Assembly (NCBI GenBank): GCA_004352715.1
Contig: SCFE01000080.1
Location: forward strand, 1,738,609-1,802,608
Length of the DNA: 64,000 nt
Source of the DNA: Hofstenia miamia
Lineage: Eukaryota > Xenacoelomorpha > Acoela
Direction: 5' to 3'
Part shown: positions 33,536 through 47,130 of the stretch, in pieces
Numbering within the stretch: the first letter of the stretch is position 1
Layout of the letters: the number at the start of each line of letters is the position of its first letter
Made by a program: the position numbers and the translations under genes
Notes under the pieces: model-generated
Seen by the model: the letters and a program-made list of their open reading frames with translations, nothing else
Database searches by the model: none
What the model was told of the DNA's origin: nothing

Positions 33536-36511
33536 TATATTCAACGAATTTAAGTAGATTTCACTCTAATGAGAATTACGGAAAATAAAAGTTAAACAAG
33601 TGATAGTTACAAAGCTTCTCTTTAAAATATCACTATTTGTATATTCTAGGAAATTTAAAGTTCGTTTATTGCGCACGCAAGGTAAGGGACATTTTGAATG
33701 TCCTCCCGTCAGGTTTTCAAAAGTAATTTAAATTGGCTAAATCAAAAAATTTTCTGTAAAAAAATATAAAAATTTAAAATCTGACGTAGTGAAATGCATT
33801 TTTTATTATCAGTTTTTTCAAAATATTCAAAAATTTTTGCGGGCCTTTACCCGACTAAGATGTCCTTTTCCTCAGAAAATCTTGCTTACACTCCTGCTAT
33901 ATACTGTCTGGTAGTAATAAACTGTAAGCAGTTTTAGATTATATTAAAATCTGAGTCTAAAAAGTTTGAAAATGGAAAGTCACCTGTCAAGCAATATGGG
34001 ACACTATAGTAATCTTTCATGATGGCTATGTTGAACTTGGAGGAAGCATATTCGATTTCAAAATCCTTAATTATCACAGCATTCTTTGTAAGGTAGAAAA
34101 ACAATTCTTTTTGTGCTGAATTTTAATAATACTTCCTAGTGTTTACATAAAAAAATTCAAAATGAGATTTTGTATTCGTAGTCCTTTAATTATTTGACTT
34201 TACAACATGTAAATCAGCATTTCTACTGATATCATAAACATGATGCGTTCTCTAGTACGACTTTGTGAACTTGGTAGTTACATTCAACAATCTTCAGCGC
34301 CAACTGGCCCAAGGGAGACGAAACAAGGAGAGCAGCTTCCTCTGTTTCATTTTTTTAATGGAGGTAGAATCATTTGAGGAGAGCAGGATTTGCCTTAATG
34401 CTTTCTTAAAAAATTACAATTTTGTGTATTATCTATAATTGTCTGCTGCATATATTTTATTAATGCATATGTAGATGATGAAAAAATTTGCCCTTTTAAG
34501 ATAAGATATTTTTTATTCAGGTAAGTAATTACAATTAATAACTGATAATTTATCTGAATAGCATCAAAAATATACAAACAAACATTTAAATATATACAAA
34601 GTCAAAAAAATACTATACCAATAAATTTAACAGGCTAGGGAGAAATTACTAGGAGATTTCAAGCATGGGTTGTTGAATAATCATTGTTGTATCCTAGCCG
34701 TGATTGAACACTTTTGTAAAGTGTGACTCTGCCCACGAAGAATTCTTTCGGCTTCCTGAACTGTCCAATTCTGATTGCATAAATGTTTATTTGTAACAAA
34801 TAAATCAATAAAACTTTTTTATAGTCTTCGCCACCGTGACTAATTTGCAATATAATGAAAAGCATCATTTTATTTTGAAATGCACATAAGGCTTTTCTTA
34901 TTAACAATAACAATGTAAGATCATTTTTTCTCATTATATGCAATTTTAATTAATAAAATTATTATATAATGTGCTTTTAAATTGTTTTTCATATTTAAAT
35001 ATTTTTAAAATATAACATTAAGCGTTTTTTAAAAATCATCGTCTTTGCAAAAAGTTAATAATCTAACAGAAATAAAAAACTTTTATATAGGAAATTTGAT
35101 TCTTTTCATTAATGTGTTGGATGCGATTGACATGTGACGGTAGAGCAGAGCAACCTAGGAAAGAATAGGGCATGACAGATAAGAGCTTTGTTAGAATAAA
35201 AAAATGAAAATCACCCAAATGTGCATTAAATGAACCCTAATGCAATGAATGCCATATAATGTTTAAAAAATGTGTTGAAAAATAAAATAAATATTTTGGA
35301 ATTTTACACTAGTATATGCTCTTCTGTAATTCAATTTAAGTTCTAAATTTCAATGTAAAAAATTTTATAATGTGTTTCTAACATGCATAACTTTGGTCTA
35401 GCAAACCGAAAAATTAAAGAAATTTTCTGTCAACGAAATGGAATTAAAGTGTTCTGAATTTGGATTAACTTACTTCTGTTAATATTTGAAAAAAATTGTG
35501 TCGATGTAAGCATATGCTTCGAATATAATACATTTAATTTCTTCATATCATAATTCGAATTAATGTTATTCTTATGTCGCCAATAAGAAATTTGCATGAA
35601 ACAATGCCAAATTGATGCTTTATAATAATGTCATTTTAGCTTAACTGTTTATCTGCCGCAGTTTACGCTGCTTGTTATTGCTAAAATTATATTTCATTTA
35701 TGAATATAGCTCAATGCAACATGCTATATAATTGATGAAGGTGATATATTAATGCTAAAGGAGTTGATTCTTTGCATAGTTGATAGGATTTATACGGTTT
35801 GACTTTAATTTCTGTTAAAGAATTCAGTAGAAACGTTTTTGACAACAAATGAAATTTATGAGGGAATAACAACCAGGGCTGTAAATGGGTTAAGATATGA
35901 ACCAGCAACATTTTATATTTTTTCAAAAGGTTTTTGCTTCATATCATAACTAATGTACATAAACACGATTGAAATGAAACATATATTAATGTAATAAAAA
36001 GTAAAAATAGATATAAATAGTATTAAAAGTAAATGCTATAATTATGAATTTTAAAAATTAACACAAAAATATGTAATTCTTTTGCAAACTTACATACATT
36101 TCAGAAATTAAGGAACAGGATAGACTGGGAGGGCTAGAGCACCACCTCCCCCAATAATATCTCAGGTGACATTTATTTTTGCATATATTTTTTTTAAATT
36201 TAACAAATTTAACCTTCGTATACAAAAGATCTCAGGTCAACACCTCCAATAATACTATTGTCCCTTAGCTCCTGATACATGTCTTTAAATGTACTAAACA
36301 TAACCCTTATTGCTTTGAAGCGTTGATCCAACCTATTTATACACATATTTGTATATTCTTTTATTGTTGACCCAAACTAACCCAAAAAATCAGCAAGAAA
36401 TGTAACACAACCGATGCAGCTTTGATGAAAACGCAAAAAATAACAAAAATGATTAATGTAAAAATAATATTTGTTTAGATTTTGAAGTTTCATAGTATAG
36501 GAAGTTCAATT
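32859..36511. other. Long non-coding stretch
   Basis: About 3.6 kb, AT-rich, with (TA)n at about 33500-33530 and a short hairpin (GGACATTttgAATGTCC) near 33688. Open frames at 34395-34577, 34659-34943 and 35711-35926 show no domain. Confidence 0.5.
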
Positions 36512-37098
36512 GCATTAACGTATCACACGATTTTTATTGAAATGGAACGAGTTATTGCAATTCAATTCCCAGTTTGGTATAAAGTTAATGGAAAATGAAA
36601 GTTGGGTTTACGATTTAGCTTATCTATTGTGATTTCTCCTATCTGCATTCAGCTGTAAATATTTACAGCTTCGACCTCAACAACAACTCAATTTGTGCTT
36701 TAGCAGGCACTCAAGACTTTATATATTTTTTCAGAAGAATATATCTACCTATCTTTGCTGTTGTCATACCATTTGCAGTAGAGTTTCTGTCCAATATACA
36801 TTTCACATATTAACTAAGCAGACGTCAAAAAAACTAGAAAAACATTTGACGATTATGTTGCTAACGAATAGCATTGCATTTTGTATTTTAATATTACCAA
36901 CTACAGGGGTAGTGTTTTATATAAATAACTACACCCCAACTACTATTGAAAAAAGACAGAATTCAATTTGTTTTTGCTGTTACAAATTCGTCGGTCAACT
37001 TCATATTTTACTTCATCAGTGGACCAATGTTTCGAAGTGCATTTTTAAACTGTTTAAAGGCTAGGTCACATTATAATTGCAATTCTTCACAATATTAA
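36512..37098 (+). pseudogene. Decayed rhodopsin-like (peptide-type) GPCR, TM3-TM7
   Basis: Translation in shifting frames gives consecutive receptor segments. The end of TM3 is IFIEMERVIAIQFPVWYK, with ERV in the DRY position. After a TGA comes KLGLRFSLSIVISPICIQL (TM4), then NNNSICALAGTQDFIYFFRR (ECL2). TM5 is IYLPIFAVVIPFAVEFLSN; TM6 begins KKLEKHLTIMLLTNSIAFC and has ILPTTGVV. TM7 is FAVTNSSVNFIFYFISGPMF, the NSSxNFxxYxxSGxxFR form common in invertebrate peptide receptors. At least two stops and three frame changes separate these in under 600 bp. TM1-TM2 were not found. It is unrelated in detail to the LDLa-GPCRs of this window and lies on the other strand. Confidence 0.75.
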
Positions 37099-39089
37099 AT
37101 ATTGAATTTGGGAAATTATATACATATATTTTTAATTTAAAAATTATGCAATTATATTTGCTAGCAAATTTAACTTTTAAAAAATGATCTTGTAGTACAC
37201 TTTCATATTTTCCAGTTAATACATCTAAAAAACACTTGAAATTTTGGGCAAAATAGGATAAAATACCTATGACTGGGCCATACAAATTATTGCAATCATT
37301 CCAGGTTAATTTGCTAAATGTCTGTTTCCCAATTCCACTTGTTTTGCATAGAATCCAGCTGGGTCTTTTCCATTTTTCAGGTGAGTTAATGTGTTCTAAA
37401 AGTTATAAATTCATTGAAACAAGCCACATGAAATTTGAACTTTAAAATTGTGCAGATGGTATCATTTATATTTAGAAGTAATAAACACTTAACATTTTTT
37501 ATTGAATCAGATACAAATCAGAGGAAATGAGAATTCAGTGCTTTTTTAGACTTTTCCATAATGTAATTTTATGCATGCCATATATTTGGTAGAGTTCTAA
37601 GAATAACTTAGAACCTATGAACAGAATTATGCAAAATTGTAAATGAAAGATTAAGCATTCTGTAACTTTATTCCCAAGCATTTATATGACATCCTAAAGC
37701 TACTTCTATCTGAAGAGACACTGTTATATGTGAAAACATGATGAAGGTTTTAAAAATGTCAATAATCAAGATCTACTATAGTTAGGGCTTTGTAAATTCG
37801 TACCAAACTAGCGAAGTGCAGTGAAGTACTTTGTCTCTTAGTTCCCTTCAAATGAAAATTATTATGATAATTGTATTTTAATTTTTCTAAATTATATTCT
37901 CAAGAAAGGTTGCCTGATGTTTTTTATTTTAATAATGCAAACATCAACAGATGATAGAGTGATTAAGAATTCAATGATATATACCTTTTTTTAAAATTAA
38001 GTGAAGTATTAAACGTAGACATCAATACATAATTTGGTAGAAAAATGTATATATCAGGAAGAAATATTCTAGTAATTGTAGTGTACGTAAAACAGACGAG
38101 AGGTCCAAATTGGACCTTTTGACCCCTTCTGGACCATAAATATTGAGGAAGGGTTTGCAACATCATCTAGTGGTGATGTAATTACTGATTCAATATTTTG
38201 TGACATTTACATTTTCGATTTTACATGCAAAAAACTACATAACATTTTCAAAATAACCGTCCTCTCACAGGCTACATTTACTCTGTTATTATTACTGTCT
38301 CATCAACCATAAAAATTTCCATACATTTTCCAATGATTAATATAACTTTACAATTGATGTAATTTATTTTGGTAATTTTATAATTATTTGCTTTTTGAAA
38401 CTGATAAAAATACCCAAAAGACAGTATAATCTAATTAATTGATTACTTATTTATATGTGTTTAGGTTCTACACAAGATGAATTTTTATATTCTCTACTGA
38501 AATCCGTTTCCCCAATGCGCCGTGTTTGTATTTTTTATCTTGCAAAGACAGTAAAAATCTATTTCGTTGTTTACATTATTTATATGTGTTTAGCCTAAAC
38601 GAATGATGAATTTATATTTTCTGATGAAAAACCGCTTCCCAATGCCCCGTGTTTTGAGTTTTTCATTTTGCAAAAGATGGTATAATCTATTTATTTGATT
38701 GTTTATTTATGTGTGTTTAGCTTAAATGCAAGATGAATTTATATTCTCCATTGAATACATGGCGTTAATTCCACAACACATTTCATGGGACGTAATCAAC
38801 TTTTGCTTTGATAATATCAAATTCTCACGTCTTGTAAAAATTAATTTGTTAGTTATAAAATGATGAAATGTTTTTAATTTACTATAATAATGTTGGCAAT
38901 ATATTAAAATGCAGTGTCTGAATCTTAAAAATTACAAGTGGATGGTGGATACGCGATGAATGAGGAAATACATGTCTACAAGATGATGTTGTTGATGGAG
39001 ATCAGATGAACTAAAAATAGACGTAATTTGCTAGTGTAATTTACCATCATTATAAGTGAAACGTGTAGAATATATACATATTTTTTGTC
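37099..39089. other. Non-coding stretch
   Basis: No gene supported. At 38448-38760 three similar segments repeat the words TTTATATGTGTTTAG...GATGAATTTATATTCTC...CCCAATGC, so a degenerate ~110-bp tandem repeat is likely. Confidence 0.5.
38448..38760. repeat. Degenerate tandem repeat, about 110-120 bp unit, three copies
   Basis: Three consecutive segments share TTATATGTGTTTAG (or TATGTGTGTTTAG), then AAGATGAATTT(T)ATATT, and in two copies TTCCCCAATGC(G/C)CCGTGTTT. The third copy is truncated. Confidence 0.6.
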
Positions 39090-39413
39090 TTATTTTAAAA
39101 ATTCATTTTCAATATGATCAGGTGAATTTATGTTTGGATTAAATTGAAACTGTATATCATTTTCATCATCACTTTCTAGATCACTAGGATCAGCCCCATC
39201 TGCTGCTCCAGGCTCCAGTTGGAAGTTTAGAAATTCACTTTCTTCATAGGGTTCTATGTGATTTATGTGCACCACTATTAAATGGTTAAGAGCGTGATTA
39301 ACAATTTTCACCTGCAAATTAACATCATTAAGAATGTTTACAATTTCATAGGGTCTGGAATATGGCAAGAATAATTTCTTTACCATGCCTGTTGTCATTA
39401 CAGGATAAAACAA
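39090..39413 (-). pseudogene. Gypsy-type retrotransposon fragment, end of integrase (GPY/F-like)
   Basis: The 107-residue frame reads KKLFLPYSRPYEIVNILNDV, then VVHINHIEPYEE. This matches the pol C-terminus of Ty3/gypsy elements, where a K-L-x-P-x-x-x-x-PYEI core is followed by VHVNRLKPY. An acidic tail follows (SDLESDDENDIQF). It is a different element from the one at 47434-64000, and the rest of pol was not found beside it. Confidence 0.65.
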
Positions 39414-39674
39414 AGAAATGCATTTTTATGGATTTCTCTGAAATATTAGTCTTCATTAGCTTTATTTCAACCTTTTATGTATATACATTGTCTTGTGCCT
39501 ATTTACAAATTTGGAATATTTACATTATATACAGTTTACAAAAAATATATACAAGCAATAATTCACAAATATATAAATATCCACAGACAAATTAAACAGA
39601 CAAGCCACTATACAAATATATAAAAAAACAATTAAAATCAGACATACACTAATTACAATTCATATTTTAAAAAG

Positions 39675-42060
39675 TCAATTTATAGGGTAATTCCGCCAGA
39701 CATTCAATTTTTTACTGCAGCCCAATATATTTTGTTCTTCCAATAAATTATTTTTAAGTAATTTCTTAAATTTTCTTAAAGTTGAAGCACTTCGTATATC
39801 TGCAGGTAGATTGTTGAAAAGGTCGCATGCTATTGAAGTAAATGATGATTTCCAAAATTTGTTTTTCATATGTATACTGTTTATGCATTTGTTTGCTCTT
39901 TTATTTAAGTCAATGTATTGCAACAAAATATTATTTTCAGTGCTGTGAAGACAGTTGTACAGATAAATCAGACTTTGATATTTAGAAATATAATAAGGCG
40001 ACAGCATGGAGTATTTGTGTATTAACTTACTTATTTCGTATTTACAGTTGTTATATAGTGATCGTATCGACCAATTGAACAGCCTATTTAACGTCTCCTG
40101 TTGCATGATTTTCATATGGTTTAACAGTACCTTTGTAAATTTGCTAATGTGCTAAATCTTCTTTAAGATGAAGCCTTTGAACATGAAGTCACGATCGATT
40201 TCCACGCCTAAATGTTTTATCTCCCCCGCCTGATCTATTTGGGAGTCATTAGTCTCTATTGATGAGGCAGACATCATCAGCATATTGTATTGTTTCGCAA
40301 TCATTTGGTAGATGTCCTGGCAAGCCGTTTACATACAGATTTAAAGAGAACTGGACCCAAAACAGTACCCTGCGGCACGCGCTTATTTGTACTTATATAT
40401 TCCGAATATATGTTATTAACTCTTACTCGATATAATCTGTGTTTTAAGAAACTATTGATTAACTTTCTTGAATCAGTGCTGAACCCACATGCTGTTAACT
40501 TTTTGCTTAGTATCGAGAAATCAAAACTATCGAATGTTTTACTAAGATCCAGTAGCGCTACACTGCTGCATATATTTTTATTAAGGAAGAATCTAGTTTT
40601 TTTCGGAAAGAACTAACAAAGCATCTAAAGTGCTACGACCTACTCGGAATCCAAATTGGTTTTCAGATATGACATTGTATTATTTTAAGTAAGAGTTTAT
40701 TTGCATGCACAATAATTTTTCAAAGATTTTTGAAAAATGGTGTGTCACTCTAATTGGACGGTAGTTTGTGCAGATTAGTGGATAATTCTTTTTGTAAATT
40801 GGTGTGGTATCGGCTCTCTTGAAGCAATCAGCCTATTGCGATGTAAGTATGGAGTAGTTAATAGCAAATGTTAATGGCTTTAGGAAGTATCTACTGTACT
40901 TTTTGATTATGAAAATCGGTATTCCACTAGATCCACTTGATGTGTTTGAATCCAGTTTACTTAGTTACCTGCAGTTCATATTCTGTGACAAAGGAGAAAT
41001 AGAAGTGCTGATTTTGTTGCTTTATTACATTATTGTATATCAAGTTCTTACCTTTATATGTACCCAATTCTTTAAACGCCTTATTCAGATTCTTTGCAAT
41101 AGCTTTTACGCCAGTTATTTCATCATTCACCTTAAGTTGCTGGATGTCACAGGCCAAACCTTTCTTTATTAAAGTATTTGTTTATAAACTGCCATTTGTT
41201 TTTAGCCCCAGAGAGTTTTTAGTAGAAGTTCTTAGAACATCTGTCTTTGAGGTCTCTTTTTGTTTTGTATAGTTTGGATTTAAGTTCTTTATACCTAGCC
41301 AAATGTACGTAACTGTGACTTTGCATAAGCGCACTCCATGCATCCTTTTTGCTTTTTTCCAGGGTTATTTCTCACTTTTTTTTGGGTTATGTTTCCCAGT
41401 TTTAATGTATTTATGTTTATGGGGTGCTATCTTGCTTAAGCCGATGACTAATTGCTTTAATATCAACTCGAACATTTCATTTGCATCTCTTAGCCCATAG
41501 GAACGTTTGTTAAGTACTCTATAAAAGTTGTCTCATTGAAATTAGTAAAGCTGCGCTAGAATACTTTTTTACGTTTGTAAGGTGTTCTGTGTTCACATGT
41601 GACATATAGACATAAATTGTGGTCAGAGAAAGAGTTTGATATGAAGGTAGCAAAAGTTAGTAAACTGGAATTTGTCAAGCAGTGGTCAATTAATGAGTTT
41701 TCTCGTGTAGGAAGATTTTTGTTGATTGGCTCCAGTTGACGTTCAGTACACATAGAGTTAATATATTATGCTTCGAAATTTTAAAAATAATTTATATTAT
41801 AGTCGCCAATGAGGATGATATCTTTTTTTAACAAAGCGGCATTGTTGACTTCTGTTGTTAAGTTCTGAACAAATTCTTTACTATAACGTTTTTTGGGGCA
41901 ATAGCTTAAAATAATTAATAAAGACAGTTTGCAATTTTTTGTCTTCTTTAATGCTACCCAAAGTGTTTCAAAAATCTTGTGATCATTTTCCAATTTTTTT
42001 ACGTCTAACAGGGGACATATAAGATGGTATTTGAAGCATCAGACCACCATCCCTTGATTC
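39675..42060 (-). pseudogene. LINE (non-LTR retrotransposon) fossil with endonuclease, RT and C-terminal domain
   Basis: Reading down the minus strand: an apurinic-type endonuclease with IILIGDYNINYF (the GDFN block, 41781-41993) and, further on, SFSDHN (the SDH block, 41556-41753). A linker follows (40957-41157). The RT has RVPQGTVLGPVLF near 40370 and YADD near 40275. The C-terminal domain (39675-40115) ends IACDLFNNLPADIRSASTLR. That order and the NLPADIR tail fit the Jockey/CR1-like group. Several frameshifts and stops lie between blocks, and the 5' end is missing, as usual for truncated insertions. Confidence 0.8.
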
Positions 42061-43979
42061 TCTGTTAATTAGTGGAAAACTAGCCATACATTTCCAATTA
42101 GTATACAATCTACTATTTAGTAGTAGTAGTAGCAACTAGATTTATTCGCTAAAATTATGTAAATAAAAATTATGCAAATACACTATAGTAATCAAAACTG
42201 TTACAGCAACTACATAGAACAAATCTTGAGCAAGATGGGATTTCTTCATATTTATCAACAAACATGCCAGAAATGTAATCGTAATTGAGATTGAACAAAT
42301 TTAGGGTTGTCAAATAAATTGATTTCACTTTTCAAATTTGCCAAAGTGGTAATTCTGCTAAAACATAAAACCTACTCCTAAATTAATGTTAATGACATTG
42401 TTTCATGTTTGTTTTGTCAAGCATTGGATCGGGTTGTGGATCAACATACTATCAGTCGGGTTTTGTCACAGATCAATTAACTGCGGGTCGGCTTGGGCCA
42501 TGGGTTAAAATATGTGACCCATTTGCCACTCCGATCTTGCATCGGAATTTATCTGCAGCTCCAATAGTAAGAAATGGGTCATACTTAATATTACTGTCGT
42601 CAGGGAAAAGCTTTATGACAACCTCTATTTGAAAATTAGGTTTTTTTCAGTTATCAAGAACTAATTATATAATTACAAAACACACTTATTCTAAACAAAT
42701 CTCCCAAAAAACGCCAAGGACATTCGAATTAAATATAATTCTACATCTCTAAGTTGTCGTTCCTCCATGTACAGTGAAAACTAATAGAATCCTTGAATTA
42801 ATTGAGTGAAAGTCTTCGACAATAATTAGGCGTATTTTCGATTCAAATTGTTTTTTGAATCAGACACTGTCTCTTCTAGGAATTGTAATTCCAGGGTCCT
42901 ATGGTCAAAATCGAGAGATTCTTAAGTATATTCATGGTTAGGGCCCTGAGTTCTCGTTAGCTCTCCCACATTTGATTTGGTTAATTTTGCCAAAAGTGGT
43001 TATTTTTTCCATCCATATTTTTATGCTGGTGTTTGACCTTTCTATTGAGTCTATGACCTTTTCCTATATACTATTTGAAAAAAACTCTAGTCATAATGTA
43101 ATATCAATATTTTTTAGCTTCAGTGGCTGTTAGACAAATGCAAGCCTTATTCTACTTTAAAGTCAACTATTTGAGCCCTAGTTGTTATTCCTAAGGATCT
43201 AAATAAGAGTATCTGAGACATTTATAATATCCTAAAAATATTATACTAACTAATTAAAGGATATTTTCTATCTTTAAGTTGGTGTTAAGTCTCTTTTAGG
43301 GAAATGAAACACTGACTTAGCAATATATTGAAACTATTGAAAACAGTCAACCTTATCAAACTTTGATCGACTATTCAGGAATCAACAAAGACTATTTATA
43401 CCATTCGATAGCTCTAGTCTTCTTTTGAGGAGATTAGAATCTATTTAACACCTAAAAATCTTTTCAGTTATATAGAAAGCATGCATGGAAGCGGGATTGT
43501 AATTTAAGACTCTTTTCTAGAGTCTGAATTTCGAATCGAAATGCGGTAAAGTAACGAAGCACAAGAAAGTTAACTAATTTTATCCAAAACCATTAGTTCT
43601 AGAATTTATCTATATGCAATTTTATACAGTCTACACACTTATGTCGGTTTCTAGGCACTATCTATAATAATTTTTCCAAACTGGAACCTTTGATTACTTT
43701 TTCCATTGGATTGGTTACTTTTTCATTTTAACCACAAATCACATGGTAAAGGTAATGAAAAACCAGTTAGGGCTGGAATTAGGATTAGGGTTAGGGTCGA
43801 GGTTTTTAAATTACCTGAAAAATTTGCATTTTCTCCACTTGAAAATTCACAGAATCTTTATAGCGGTTTTAAGAAAAAACTAAACGTCCTTTCATCCAGC
43901 TTTGCGAGCATGGACCTAATATTTATACTTAAAATTGAAAACACCAATGAATAGTACAGCACTGTTCATCTATAATGGG
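42061..43979. other. Non-coding stretch
   Basis: No gene supported. A GC-richer patch at about 42410-42550 has GGGTCGG/GGGCCATGGG words and may be an old MITE. A telomere-like run occurs at 43766-43797. Confidence 0.5.
43766..43797 (+). repeat. Short interstitial TTAGGG-like run
   Basis: Two perfect TTAGGG units with flanking TTAGGG/ATTAGG variants. It is too short to be more than a telomere-like relic. Confidence 0.6.
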
Positions 43980-44420
43980 CCATGTGCTATACATTATTTA
44001 AAATGTCATGAAATTCTTGTTCCAACGTCTCATCAATTTTCTCAAATACTTTGAAATCATCCCTTACGTCAATGTATCCCATAAACTTTCGATAGGAGAT
44101 GTATGACTACCTTGAACTTGCCAGCTTCTTGCGCATTCAAATCATTTTTAATGTAAGATAGTCACGAGTAAACGTGAAAGTTTGAAATGACGCCATGTAT
44201 TTTTGAAAAATGAATATAGTGCTATTGATTTTAGGAAGGGCTTCATCTGGATTGCCTCATAAACCAATGAATCAACAGATCCATCGGCACTGATTCCTTC
44301 CCAAATCATTACATATTGAGAACATTTATGTATTCGAAAAATTTCCTGATCTGAAATCTTCATTGTGACATCATCATCCATATGGCGTCTACTTAGATAT
44401 AACACAAGAACTGTCATGTT
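43980..44420 (-). pseudogene. Tc1-like transposase fragment
   Basis: Residues QYVMIWEGISADGSVDSLVY match the vMvWGgiSxxG block of Tc1 transposases. After a stop and shift, WQVQGSHTSPIESLWDT matches WPxxSPDLNPIENLW, but without the catalytic D. No N-terminal half or inverted ends were established, though 44475-44600 (minus) may contain a remnant. Confidence 0.65.
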
Positions 44421-44659
44421 CCAGAAGTAACCATCTTTTTCTTAGCCGCTATTATATCAAAAGACTAGCCTTTCTCAAATTCGTTTAAGCATAGACCCAC
44501 TAGCAATGTCTGACAAAACACACTCAAAAGGTACTTGATTTGCTGTAAATAATGGTGCTTTCTTTGAAATAATTCCACTATTTCTTCTTATGAATGGCAA
44601 CTTTAATAGGGTGCACAGCTTTGAAAAACTACAGACATTGGCAGGACTGATATATTTCG

Positions 44660-44700
<41 letters not shown>

Positions 44701-47068
44701 AATACGAAAAGACTGTGTTTTTTACAAACTTTAGTTAACAAGTTCATAACAGTGAATTCAAATTTTGGATGAGTGAGTGTAAAAAAATATTTCATGCTTT
44801 CGCTTTGTCTTATGAGTATTTTAGAATCATGTGATGATTGCAAGCAAAACTATTTACCAATTTTTATTCAATTCTACTATGTTTTTCATATTTTCCCATG
44901 CAGTAAGTGAAATTAACAATAATTGGATGCATTTTTTACCAATAAATTCAATATTTAAAGATGTTTAATATTTTTAGGAAAAATTTTATAACAACATGGA
45001 TGCCATAGTAATAGAGCTAAATATACCAATATTACAAAATCAATTTACAGTTACAATTACGCTAACTGTGCATGTCTCATCAAGTTGTGATAAAACTCCA
45101 ATAAAAATAAATTTCGTAATTAATGAACTGGAATGCTTTTCACAACAAAATATTATTCATCTACTAGTCAACAAGAAAATTGCATCTGAAAGGTTGCTAA
45201 ATACCCAGCCAAATTTTTATAATTTTTCTGATGATTTTTTGGAAAAAAGTTTAAACTCGTATAACTATTATAAAATTATTTAAAATCTGACAGCACCACA
45301 TGATAGAGAACTATCTCTTCTTTCATCTTGGCTTTTGGGCATAGTGGCACAGAAATAAATTAGTTGAAGTTGCTGCAATTGGGTTTAGACAGCTTTATTA
45401 TCTAAAAATTTCATTTGGAAGAATTCAGATGATTCTACAATTCTGATTTTTTATCACTAATATTCACCATAACAGGGGATCACATTTCTCCATAGATGTG
45501 CTAATAACTCGTATTTGCGAATATCTTAATGTGTAGGAAAAAATTATTTGAAAATATTGACAAAACAAGTTGTATGTATATTGTTAAGTAATCCTAAATT
45601 AATAAGGTCTAAGTTATTTCAAATAAACAACAATAATTTATGTATAGAACATTTGGAATAAGCTGTTTAGGATAGATTTGAAACTTTTGCATTTTGCTTG
45701 TTCAATTCCAAACAATGAATTTTTGAATTTATTAATATATACTCCTCTTCTAGCATCAAAAACAATTTCTAGCATTCAAGTTTTAACACGTATCTATTGC
45801 AACTAAGTAATTCATAAAACTGGAGATTGAAGTCTACTTTTTGCTCTTGCAGATGTTTAAGAACTGCTTACTGCAAATCCAAATCAATTTTTTGAGCACC
45901 AATTTGTGGTTTCGATACAATTTTCATTGGGTATATATGTGCAACAGCAAATCAAGGCTGCATGCATCTGCTCAAACTTTTTTGGCTTAGCTGGTTATAT
46001 CTCTAACAAAGTATAATGTGTCAGATTGTGTAAGTTTGGGGAGAGTTAATTTGTGCAAAGCCTTATTTAGTTTCAATTTCCTAACAAGTAAATGTGTACA
46101 TATGTACAAACATTCATACTCAATCTATATTTGTGACATGCATATGCGCTTCTAACTTACACAGTCTAATCATATTTAACCCAACAAGCACTCACACACA
46201 TTCAAAGGCACCAATATTTGATAAAATACTTTTCATTAATATAGAAATATCGTTTTGAATATAATAAGGAAAACAATTCAGCTTCAAAAACTGGAATTTT
46301 ACTCTGTTTCTATGGTAATCGTTGTATCTGTATCAATATCAACACAGACTTTGATCTGCTTCAATACGCACAGCTTTAGCATGCTAAACAACCCCACACT
46401 ACATGATAGTCAAAATGTTCAATTCGTAATTACAGAAATAATTGGTTTGTCGTGCATAATTTCATAATATATTTTAAAAATATTCAATCTTGAATATGAA
46501 AGTTGGTGCTTTGCTTTTTCTATTTCACACATGCTTGCAAGATCTTGGCGCATTTAGGACTTTGAAATAGTCTCATTATAAAGATTTATAGCCTAAATCA
46601 AAAGAAAATAACAATTGTGGCAATAACTTGCTTAAGCACATTTAAGTAGATAATGATTACACACCCCCATTTGCATTCATTTTTAAAGAAGTTGTTGTTG
46701 TATTGCATTTCATCAAAAAATATTTTCCGAGTTGAAATAAACTGGAAAAGTTAAAAGAAGTAAAATATTTATGAAAATTTCCAGATTTTTAGTTTTTGGA
46801 ATTTAAGAATGCAACTGCTAAGGCTGTCTATACGAAAAATATATTCTCTTATAATTTGAACAAAAAGAAATAAATAAATGGGTACTGGTTGAGTGATGCT
46901 AAGTTATTTTACGTAATCAGAAATTAATATTTTTTGTCATATATTAGGAATTGAAAGCTATTAAAATTTTTTTTCACAAACAATACTTTAACATTCAAGT
47001 GACAATAAACTAATCATTAATACTGCAAAAACTTCTTTAGTAACTTGCTTAAAAATATAGATTGAAAT
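44421..47068. other. Non-coding stretch
   Basis: Contains (TA)n at about 44665-44698. The 95-codon frame 44996-45283 (plus) and 46255-46467 (plus) are unrecognised, compositionally ordinary, and have no splice or promoter context that I can see. Confidence 0.45.
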
Positions 47069-47130
47069 CAGAGCCGGATTAACATCATGGGGGGCCCTGA
47101 GGCAATCCAGTTGTGGGGCCCAGACAACTT
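47069..47130 (+). mobile_element. hAT-type terminus CAGAGCCGGATTAAC...GGGGCCC
   Basis: CAGAGCCGGATTAAC followed by a GGGGGGCCCTGAGGC block is a terminus I know from hAT-type elements in several invertebrates. No partner end was found in the window, so the element is probably truncated. Confidence 0.5.

Noticed and set aside
33688-33704. Short perfect hairpin as a terminator
   Set aside because: Factor-independent terminators are not expected in a eukaryote, and such short hairpins occur by chance.
44996-45283. 95-codon plus-strand frame
   Set aside because: Starts at an ATG and looks protein-like in composition, but no domain, neighbour or signal supports it.
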